Assembly (NCBI GenBank): GCA_039590215.1
Contig: JBDHFX010000073.1
Coordinates: 1-7,709, forward strand
Length of the DNA: 7,709 nucleotides
Reading direction: 5' to 3'
From: CAMYLR01 sp039590215
Lineage (GTDB): Bacteria > Gemmatimonadota > Gemmatimonadetes > JACCXV01 > JAHWKZ01
Positions within the stretch are counted from its first letter, which is position 1. Every line of letters begins with the position of its first letter. The notes under the pieces are model-generated. The model did no database searches and was not told where the DNA came from. It saw only the letters and a list, made by a program, of their open reading frames with translations. Shown here piece by piece: positions 1 to 5,725 of the stretch. The translations under genes were made by a program, and so were the position numbers.

Positions 1-475
1 GCCGCATGATCGAGTTGTAGTAGAAGATCCGGCTCGCCCCGTACTGACCCGGGAAGACACCCCCCTGATACGGCAGGTTGACGCCGGCTGAATCGACCAG
101 GTAGACGATCGGGATCCGGCACCGCATCGCGATCTCCTGCGCGCGGAGCATCTTCTTGATCGTCTCCGGCCACCACGAGCCGGCTTTGACGGTGGCGTCG
201 TTGGCGACGACCACCACCGGTCGCTCGGCGATCTGGGCGATGCCGGTGACCACCCCCGCGCCCGGCGCTTTGCCGTCGTACTCATCGTGAGCCACGAGCA
301 ACCCGATCTCGAGGAACCGGCTGCCCGAATCGCGTAACATCTCGACCCGCTCGCGAGCGGTAAGCTTGCCCTTGGCGTGCTCGCGTTCGATCCGCTCCGC
401 GCCGCCGCCCTCACGCAGGCGGGCTTCTAGCTCGCGGAGCTCTTCAGTCAGTCGCTTGAGGCGCGAGTCTCCCAC
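1..475 (-). CDS. Acyl-CoA carboxylase, carboxyltransferase (beta) subunit, N-terminal part (partial)
   Basis: Carboxyltransferase subunit of a biotin-dependent acyl-CoA carboxylase of the methylcrotonyl-/propionyl-CoA carboxylase group. It moves the carboxyl group from carboxybiotin to an acyl-CoA in the cytoplasm. The visible 158 residues start with a charged helix and the family signature ERIEREHAKGKLTARER (about 28-43), followed by the crotonase-like core: VVVVANDATVKAGSWWP (87-103), KKMLRAQEIA (107-116), YLVDSAGVNLP (125-135) and the segment ending FYYNSIMR. The rest of a protein usually over 500 residues long lies beyond the left edge. The GTG at 473-475 is chosen because it comes just before the conserved N-terminal helix; the next in-frame ATG would remove about 45 conserved residues. 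The stop of the upstream 81-residue gene lies one base away, so the two are probably co-transcribed and coupled. The motifs resemble methylcrotonyl-CoA carboxylase most, but substrate choice cannot be read from this part. Confidence 0.9.
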   Translation of the reverse strand, partial: MGDSRLKRLTEELRELEARLREGGGAERIEREHAKGKLTARERVEMLRDSGSRFLEIGLLVAHDEYDGKAPGAGVVTGIAQIAERPVVVVANDATVKAGSWWPETIKKMLRAQEIAMRCRIPIVYLVDSAGVNLPYQGGVFPGQYGASRIFYYNSIMR

Positions 476-476
476 G

Positions 477-722
477 TTACTCGACGACCTCGTACCCCGG
501 CGCGGTCGAAACGACGCTCGTGCCAGGCGCGATCTGGCGGCCCTCGAAGTAGCCGGTGATCTGGTCGGAGATCCCGTACTTGCCTATCGCTCGTCGGCGC
601 TCGTTCTCGAGGAGGGCGATCTGGCGCTCGAAAAGATCGTACCAGATGCCGGCCTGCCAGCGATACTGCATCGGGAAACCGTTGACCGGGAAACCCGTTT
701 CGTACGTTGCTTCGCTTGTCAT
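477..722 (-). CDS. Small protein of unknown function (81 aa) upstream of acyl-CoA carboxylase beta
   Basis: I do not recognise this family. The frame could extend upstream to position 932, but the extra 70 residues are basic, low in coding character, and would overlap the start of the divergent permease gene. The ATG at 720-722 is preferred: it has GGAG 4 nt upstream and GAGGAG 12 nt upstream. The 81-residue product is soluble-looking, with no signal peptide or membrane segment. It is rich in aromatics near the N-terminus (about residues 10-26 contain FPMQYRW and WYDLFE), then has a charged helix (ERQIALLENERRRAIGKYG) and ends in EVVE. It stops one base before the GTG of the carboxylase beta gene, so it probably shares that transcript. 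A role in the acyl-CoA pathway is a guess from position only. Confidence 0.6.
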   Translation of the reverse strand: MTSEATYETGFPVNGFPMQYRWQAGIWYDLFERQIALLENERRRAIGKYGISDQITGYFEGRQIAPGTSVVSTAPGYEVVE

Positions 723-870
723 TCGGCTCCGTTTCTCCTCACTCGGTCCGGTCTCTCCGGTCGGATGACAGATTAGATCACGGTTAGCGCCGCGACCATC
801 GACAACAGGCTGATGCACGACTACCCTTTTTGCGCCTCCGGGCGCCCTCTTTCTCTCGCGGGGTCGCGAT
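723..870. promoter_or_regulatory. Divergent intergenic region between the 81-aa gene and the SLC13 permease
   Basis: These 148 bp separate two divergent genes and must hold promoters for both. On the minus strand, TCTAAT (777-772) matches five of six bases of a sigma70 -10 box, but no convincing -35 box sits at the right distance. At 832-845 a short hairpin is visible (GCGCC, loop TCCG, GGCGC), which overlaps the 8-bp palindrome GGGCGCCC at 840-847. It could be an operator or mRNA 5' structure for the permease. No RNA gene or repeat is seen. Confidence 0.3.
727..740 (-). promoter_or_regulatory. Shine-Dalgarno region deciding the 81-aa gene start
   Basis: Read on the minus strand, GAGGAG lies at 740-735 and GGAG at 730-727, which is 12 and 4 nt upstream of the ATG at 722-720. 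Neither spacing is ideal, but two purine-rich sites directly before this ATG favour it over the upstream in-frame ATG at 932. Confidence 0.45.
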
Positions 871-2646
871 ATGACGTGGGAAATCCTCTTCGTCTTTGCG
901 ATCATCTTGATCGCGTTAGCGCTTTTTATCACCGAGCGTTACGCCGTCGATCAGATCGCACTGGTACTCCCGGTGGTCTTGCTGCTGGCAGGAATCCTGA
1001 CGCCTGGAGAGGCACTGTCGGGGTTCAGCAACGAGGCTACCGTCACGGTGGCGGCGATGCTCTGCCTGTCGCTGGGCCTGGTCAAGACGGGCGCCGTCGC
1101 CACGATCGGCAGATGGGCCCAGAACGCACCGCTCGGCGGGCCGCGCCGACGTTTGTTCGTCCTGTCTCTCGTCGCCGCTGCGGTGTCGCCGTTTCTCAAC
1201 AACACCGCGGTCGTGGTCGTCTTCCTGCCGATTTTCCTTGGCCTAGCCCAGCGTGACAATCAGCCGCCATCGCTCTACCTGATGCCGCTGTCGTTCGCCG
1301 CCATTCTGGGCGGCACGATCACGCTCCTCGGCACTTCGACCAACCTGCTCGTCTACGGCCTCATCCACACGCGCGGTTTCGAGGAGCTGTCGATGTTCTC
1401 GATCGCCCCGCTGGGTTTGATCTTCACCGCGATCGGGCTGACGTACATGTTCACCGTGGGCCGCTCGCTGCTCCCACACCGGGCCGGGATGACCGACCTC
1501 ACGGGCAAGTACGAGGTGCGATCGTTTGTGACGGAGTTGACGGTTCGCCAGGGATCATCGGCGGTCGGCCGATCGCTTGGCCAGCTCAAGTGGGGCTCCG
1601 AGTTCGACGTCTCGATCCTCGGACTCAGGCGCCGTCAGCGCACCCTCTGGAGTCCGGGACCCAACCGGCGTCTCATGGTCGGCGACATCCTGTTTGCCAA
1701 AGGCCACCACGAGGATCTCCTGTGGCTGGCGATCAAACAAGGGCTGGCGATGCCAGCCCCGTCGGTGGGGGGGCCAGACCTGGAGTCGGAGGACGCGCAC
1801 TTGGCGGAGGTCTTAGTCGCACCCGGCGCCTCGGTCGTCGGCCGGACCTTGGCCGGCGCCCGGTTTCAGCAGCGGTATCATGCCACCGTGTTGGCGGTCC
1901 AGCACCTGGGCGAGACGATCCGCACGCAACTGCCCCATGTGCGTCTCGAGGCCGGTGACCTTTTGCTCGTCCACGGGACGGCACCGGATTTGGACGCTTT
2001 GGTGGAGGAGACCGGACTCGTTCCGCTGGGCGCGGTCCGTCGACCGACGAAGCCCCGACCGAGGGCGCTCTTCGCGGTCGGCGTTCTGATCGCTGTGGTT
2101 GCCGTCGCCGGACTCGGCCTGCTCCCGATCATGACCGCCGCACTGACCGGTGTCCTGCTCATGGTCTTTACACGCTGTGTGCGGCTCGAAGAGATCTACT
2201 CCGAGCTCGATTGGATGGTGATCTTCCTGCTGGCCGGCGTCATTCCACTCGGGGTGGCGATGGACAAGACGGGTGCGGCGCAGTGGTTGGCCGACGCGGT
2301 GGCCGCAACGGTTGGGCCGCTCGGTCCGCACTTTACCATCGCAGCGTTTTACTTGCTGACGTCGCTGCTGACGTCCGTCATGTCAAATAACGCCACCGCT
2401 GTCGTGATGACACCGATCGCGCTGCTGACGGCGGGAGATTTGGGGATGAACCCGTACGCGCTAGTGGTGGCGGTCATGTTCGGCGCATCGGCGTCGTTCA
2501 TGACGCCGGTCGGGTATCAGACAAACACGTTGATCTACGGCCCCGGTGGGTACCGGTTTTTCGACTTCACCAAGGTCGGCACACCACTCAACGTGCTACT
2601 CCTGGTCACCGCTTCGATTCTGATCCCGTTGTTCTGGCCTTCGTAG
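871..2646 (+). CDS. SLC13/DASS-type anion permease with two RCK_C (TrkA_C) domains
   Basis: Inner-membrane secondary transporter of the SLC13 (divalent anion:Na+ symporter) type, 591 residues, the usual length for the RCK_C-containing subgroup. The N-terminal half has hydrophobic segments at about 4-20, 27-44, 55-72, 95-122, 136-163 and 174-197. It carries the LNNTAVVVVF motif (109-118) and TSTN (155-158) in a re-entrant hairpin. A cytoplasmic loop holds two RCK_C domains, about 217-291 and 309-383, each with the VGRSL/VGRTL and GD-(I/L)-L pattern. The C-terminal half repeats the membrane fold (about 400-433, 447-464, 487-500, 508-520, 527-545, 572-588) with SNNAT (505-509) and TPVGYQTNT (545-553). 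The two NNT-type and two TN-type motifs form the inverted-repeat anion/Na+ site in this family. The substrate is not predictable; dicarboxylate, sulfate and other oxyanions are all possible. The start has only a weak GGGG about 7 nt upstream. It ends 2 bp from the convergent metalloprotease gene. Confidence 0.88.
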   Translation: MTWEILFVFAIILIALALFITERYAVDQIALVLPVVLLLAGILTPGEALSGFSNEATVTVAAMLCLSLGLVKTGAVATIGRWAQNAPLGGPRRRLFVLSLVAAAVSPFLNNTAVVVVFLPIFLGLAQRDNQPPSLYLMPLSFAAILGGTITLLGTSTNLLVYGLIHTRGFEELSMFSIAPLGLIFTAIGLTYMFTVGRSLLPHRAGMTDLTGKYEVRSFVTELTVRQGSSAVGRSLGQLKWGSEFDVSILGLRRRQRTLWSPGPNRRLMVGDILFAKGHHEDLLWLAIKQGLAMPAPSVGGPDLESEDAHLAEVLVAPGASVVGRTLAGARFQQRYHATVLAVQHLGETIRTQLPHVRLEAGDLLLVHGTAPDLDALVEETGLVPLGAVRRPTKPRPRALFAVGVLIAVVAVAGLGLLPIMTAALTGVLLMVFTRCVRLEEIYSELDWMVIFLLAGVIPLGVAMDKTGAAQWLADAVAATVGPLGPHFTIAAFYLLTSLLTSVMSNNATAVVMTPIALLTAGDLGMNPYALVVAVMFGASASFMTPVGYQTNTLIYGPGGYRFFDFTKVGTPLNVLLLVTASILIPLFWPS

Positions 2647-2648
2647 GA

Positions 2649-3146
2649 CTACCCGACCAACTGCCGAAACAGGCTCGACTCACGCTGAAAGAACCCCTGC
2701 GTGTGGAACGTCTCGGGCAGATCGAATAGTTCGTAGTCGAGATGATGGCAGAGCTCGTGGAGAAGCGTGCGCAGGAACGTTCTGTAGGCGACTACCTGGC
2801 GACGGGCTGCGGTTCGCATCCACAAGTCGATCTTGGCCGGCTGCCCATCGTCGGTCGCCTCGTACAATCCGTGGAGCTCACTGTTCCGATTGGACGGCCG
2901 AACAGCCAGCACTCGGACCGCCACTCGCGAAACCAAGAGCTCTTTGGAAAGCTCGTCGGCCAAGGACTGGCAGGCGTCCCTGATCGCAGCCCGTTTGCCG
3001 GTTGACAGCGCAGTCTCGATGCGATCGGCCAGCGGTCGCAACGGCTCGGGCGAAGCCAACTCGATCTCGGTGATCGCGTCGCTCTTGTCGTAGATCGCCT
3101 GTTCGCGGCGGGTCAGCTTGGCGTAGTAGCCGAAGCGGGCGTTCAA
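2649..3146 (-). CDS. HExxH zinc-metalloprotease-like protein (SprT-like), coupled to fdhD
   Basis: Cytoplasmic-looking protein of 165 residues. The C-terminal third has FLRTLLHELCHHLDY with a HExxH zinc-binding motif (H130, E131, H134) and a second conserved-looking block FHTQGFFQRESSLFRQL, in which H148 or E156 could supply the third zinc ligand. The N-terminal part (MNARFGYYAKLTRREQAIYDKSD) is strongly charged and helical; there is no signal peptide. The start is TTG at 3146-3144, which overlaps the TGA of fdhD as TTGA, so translation is coupled. No ATG or GTG would keep the N-terminal block. A GGTAGG-like sequence lies just upstream. It resembles SprT-like or other minigluzincin-type proteins in its HExxH core, but substrate and activity are unknown. 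Its place behind fdhD suggests a link with formate dehydrogenase maturation or turnover, which is inference only. Confidence 0.75.
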   Translation of the reverse strand: MNARFGYYAKLTRREQAIYDKSDAITEIELASPEPLRPLADRIETALSTGKRAAIRDACQSLADELSKELLVSRVAVRVLAVRPSNRNSELHGLYEATDDGQPAKIDLWMRTAARRQVVAYRTFLRTLLHELCHHLDYELFDLPETFHTQGFFQRESSLFRQLVG

Positions 3147-3988
3147 GAGCCTACCCGGCTCGGTCCTTCATAGACGTTGAACCCATCCGGCTTCGTGAAA
3201 CCGATCAGCGTCATGTTGAACCGGCGGGCGACGTCGACCGCCAGGCTGGAGGGTGCCCCGACGGCGACGACCATCGAGATCCCGGCCGCCAGCGCTTTCT
3301 GCATGATCTCGAACGAGGTACGGCCACTGACCGCCAGAAAGCTGCTGGTGACGGGAATGCGATCCGCCAACAACTCGTGGCCGATCACCTTGTCGACCGC
3401 GTTGTGGCGCCCAACGTCTTCTCGCAGCACCACGAGCTCGCCACTGGGCTCAAACAACCCGGCGGCGTGAATCCCGCCGGTCCGGTCAAACACCGGTTGC
3501 GCCCGACGCAGCTTTTCTGGGACCGATCGGATAACGTCGGCCGAGACACGCGGTCCATCCGGCAGCGGCTCGCAACCCCGTATCTCGATCGCCTCGAGCG
3601 ACGCCTTGCCGCAGACGCCGCAGCTCGATGTCATGTAGAAATTGCGGGTCAGCAGTGAAGGATCGAAAGCGGCGGGATCGCGCAACCGCACGGTCACGAT
3701 GTTGTATTCCTGGGGCTCCTCGTCCTGACAGTAGCTCAGATCAACGACCGCGTCGCGGCCATCGATCAGCCCCTCAGTGAACAGAAACCCCGCCGTCAGC
3801 TCGAAATCGGCGCCCGGCGTCCGCATCGTGACCGACACGCTCTTTTCCACCGTACGACCGGCTTCAAGCACCTCCAGCCGGATCTCCAACGGCTCCTCGA
3901 CGGTGACGACGTCGCGATCCGACTCGGACGACCCATCGCGGTGGCGCGCCACCTCGACCGGCGAAGTGCTTCGCTTAGGAGAGATCAT
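3143..3988 (-). CDS. fdhD: FdhD, sulfur carrier protein for formate dehydrogenase
   Basis: FdhD passes sulfur from the cysteine desulfurase IscS to the molybdenum or tungsten bis-MGD cofactor and is needed for active formate dehydrogenase. The 281-residue length is normal for the family. Visible signatures are EEPLEIRL (31-38), MRTPGADFELTAGFLFTEG (55-73), the redox/sulfur-transfer loop SSCGVCGKAS (121-130, C123 and C126), GGIHAAGLF (171-179), REDVGRHNAVDKVIG (189-203) and SFLAVSGRTSFEIMQKA (216-232). Both cysteines of the CxxC loop are present. The start ATG at 3988-3986 has only a weak purine-rich GAGCAG upstream. The gene is divergent from the formate dehydrogenase operon at 4055 onward and is followed by the coupled metalloprotease gene. 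Presence beside its client enzyme agrees with a dedicated maturation role. Confidence 0.95.
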   Translation of the reverse strand: MISPKRSTSPVEVARHRDGSSESDRDVVTVEEPLEIRLEVLEAGRTVEKSVSVTMRTPGADFELTAGFLFTEGLIDGRDAVVDLSYCQDEEPQEYNIVTVRLRDPAAFDPSLLTRNFYMTSSCGVCGKASLEAIEIRGCEPLPDGPRVSADVIRSVPEKLRRAQPVFDRTGGIHAAGLFEPSGELVVLREDVGRHNAVDKVIGHELLADRIPVTSSFLAVSGRTSFEIMQKALAAGISMVVAVGAPSSLAVDVARRFNMTLIGFTKPDGFNVYEGPSRVGS

Positions 3989-4054
3989 TTCTGCTCGACC
4001 ATAGTAACATTGCCGCGATCCATGGACACGGGTACTGTAGGCTCCCGAGACCCG
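3989..4054. promoter_or_regulatory. Divergent promoter region between fdhD and the formate dehydrogenase operon
   Basis: Only 66 bp separate the fdhD start from the chosen start of the NuoE/NuoF fusion. An A+T-rich island, ATAGTAACAT (4001-4010), stands out from its G+C-rich surroundings. It contains TAACAT (4005-4010) on the plus strand and TACTAT (4006-4001) on the minus strand, each a four-of-six match to a sigma70 -10 box. A transcript started from the plus-strand box would begin near 4017-4022 and might be leaderless at the in-frame ATG 4022. These boxes are weak and are given as candidates only. Confidence 0.35.
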
Positions 4055-5725
4055 ATGAGTGCCCTAACGAACCAAGAACTGTTCGATGCGTGGCGGCATG
4101 AACCCGCACCGCTGCTGCCGCTGCTGCATGCGTTCCACGACCGTGATGGCCACCTGCCCGAGGCCACCTTGCGCGCGATCGCCAAAGAGCTGCGTCTACC
4201 GCTAGCCGATCTGTTTGGAACCGTCACGTTCTATCACCACTTGTCACGCGAACCGGGTGGTCACCAAGCGCCGCGGGTGTGCACGGGGCCGGTCTGCCGG
4301 CTCAAGGGTGCGGCCGAGATTCTGGGGCGTCTCGACGGCGCTACCTCCATGCCATGCCCCGGTCGATGTGACGATCCGGTGCCCGTGTTGCTCGGCGATG
4401 AGGTGTTCACCGGTGCCGAGCTCCATCAGGCCCGCTCTCCGCTTCCCCCACCACCACCCGATGGAGTCGAGGAGTGCGTGTTCGCCGCTATCCGCGCGAC
4501 AGCGCGCGACAGCATCGAGGGCTACCGAGCGAGCGGTGGCTACCGAGCGCTGCCGACCGCACTCGAGACGATGCACCCGAACGACCTGCTCGACCTCATC
4601 GACGCCAGTCAGCTGGTCGGCCGTGGTGGGGCCGGGTTCCCGACCGGTCGCAAGTGGCGCGCGGTGGCCGACGCGGAGGGGACCCCAAAGACGATCGTCT
4701 GCAACGCTGATGAAGGTGAGCCGGGCTGTTTCAAGGACCGGGTGCTCATGGATCATGATCCTCACGCCCTCATCGAGGCGATGGCGCTCGCCGCCTACGC
4801 AACCGGTGCTTCACGCGGCTTTATCTACTTGCGGTACGAGTACCCCAAGACGTACCGCCTGCTCGCTCGCGCCATCGCGGAAGCCGACGTTGCGGGTCTA
4901 CTCGGTGACTCGATCTGCGGCACAGGGTTCTCGTTCCACGTCTTTTTGCGGCGCGGCGCCGGAGCCTACATCTGCGGCGAAGAAACATCGTTACTAAACA
5001 GCTTGGAAGGGAAGCATCCGTTCCCGCGAAACCGGCCGCCGTTTCCGGTCACCCACGGGTACGAGAACCTGCCGACCGCCGTCAACAACGTCGAAACGTT
5101 GGTCTCAGTTCCACCAATCGTGGTTCACGGCGCGGATTGGTACCGCGACCTGGGGCTCGGCGATCATGCCGGCACGAAGGTGATCAGCCTGTCGGGCGAC
5201 ATCGAGCGGCCAGGCAACTACGAGATCCCGATCGGGCTACCGCTAACGACACTGCTCCACGATTGGGCCGGCGGGCCAGGCGCGAGCCGCACCGTGCAAG
5301 CAGTGACAATGGCCGGTTTGTCGGGCGGCTTTCTCAGCGGCGACGATCTCGACGTGACGCTCGACGAGCCGAGCATTCGGGCCAAAGGATCGTTCCTTGG
5401 TGCCGGCGGGATCATGGTGTTCGATGATACCCGTGACATGATCGATGTAGCCCACAGCGCGATGGAGTTCTTCGCCCACGAATCGTGCGGCAAGTGCTTC
5501 CCATGTCGCATCGGCACCCGGCGACTGACCGAGCGACTGAACGGCGCCGGTCCGCGTGACGTAGCTGAATGGGTTGAAGAAGTTTCCGACTTGGGCGAGA
5601 CGATGAAGCAGACCAGCGCCTGTGGGCTCGGGATGGCCGCACCGCTGATAACCGACAGCCTGATCAAGTACTTTCCTGAGCAGGTGGCGGCACACGTCGG
5701 CAACAGAGGGGGCACGACCGGATGA
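4055..5725 (+). CDS. fdsB: NAD-dependent formate dehydrogenase beta subunit, NuoE-NuoF (FdsG-FdsB) fusion
   Basis: Diaphorase subunit that takes electrons from the formate dehydrogenase alpha subunit and reduces NAD+ in the cytoplasm. With the ATG at 4055 it has 556 residues. Residues about 1-125 are a NuoE/FdsG-type thioredoxin-like domain with the four [2Fe-2S] cysteines C76, C81, C101 and C105. A proline-rich linker near 128-136 leads to a NuoF/FdsB domain: FMN/NADH-binding GRGGAGFPTGRKW (189-201), NADEGEPG (217-224), GAGAYICGEETSLLNSLEG (301-319), a SLBB-like region, and the [4Fe-4S] cysteines C478, C481, C484 and C523 (ESCGKCFPCRIG and ACGLG). All cofactor ligands are intact. The frame is open upstream to 3941; ATG 4022 is an alternative start, while 3941 would overlap fdhD. 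The stop overlaps the alpha start as ATGA. The architecture resembles the beta subunit of the tungsten formate dehydrogenase FDH1 of Methylobacterium extorquens. Confidence 0.92.
   Translation: MSALTNQELFDAWRHEPAPLLPLLHAFHDRDGHLPEATLRAIAKELRLPLADLFGTVTFYHHLSREPGGHQAPRVCTGPVCRLKGAAEILGRLDGATSMPCPGRCDDPVPVLLGDEVFTGAELHQARSPLPPPPPDGVEECVFAAIRATARDSIEGYRASGGYRALPTALETMHPNDLLDLIDASQLVGRGGAGFPTGRKWRAVADAEGTPKTIVCNADEGEPGCFKDRVLMDHDPHALIEAMALAAYATGASRGFIYLRYEYPKTYRLLARAIAEADVAGLLGDSICGTGFSFHVFLRRGAGAYICGEETSLLNSLEGKHPFPRNRPPFPVTHGYENLPTAVNNVETLVSVPPIVVHGADWYRDLGLGDHAGTKVISLSGDIERPGNYEIPIGLPLTTLLHDWAGGPGASRTVQAVTMAGLSGGFLSGDDLDVTLDEPSIRAKGSFLGAGGIMVFDDTRDMIDVAHSAMEFFAHESCGKCFPCRIGTRRLTERLNGAGPRDVAEWVEEVSDLGETMKQTSACGLGMAAPLITDSLIKYFPEQVAAHVGNRGGTTG
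5706..5712 (+). promoter_or_regulatory. Shine-Dalgarno site of the formate dehydrogenase alpha gene
   Basis: GAGGGGG ends 9 nt before the ATG at 5722 and lies inside the 3' end of the beta-subunit gene. Together with the ATGA stop/start overlap it fixes the alpha start and indicates coupled translation of the two subunits. Confidence 0.6.

Noticed and set aside
832..847. Hairpin GCGCC-TCCG-GGCGC as an intrinsic terminator
   Set aside because: The T-run lies on the wrong side for the plus strand, and no gene ends just before it on either strand.
723..932. N-terminal extension of the 81-aa protein to position 932
   Set aside because: It would overlap the start of the divergent permease gene, is rich in basic residues without domain character, and the internal ATG at 722 has ribosome-binding sequence before it.
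2640..2655. Inverted repeat GTAG-GA-CTAC between the permease and the metalloprotease gene as a terminator
   Set aside because: It is only the two convergent TAG stop codons and one neighbouring base on each side. The stem is 4 bp and there is no T-run.
3941..4054. Start of the beta subunit at ATG 3941
   Set aside because: It would overlap the 5' end of fdhD on the other strand, and the added N-terminus is not part of the NuoE-type domain.
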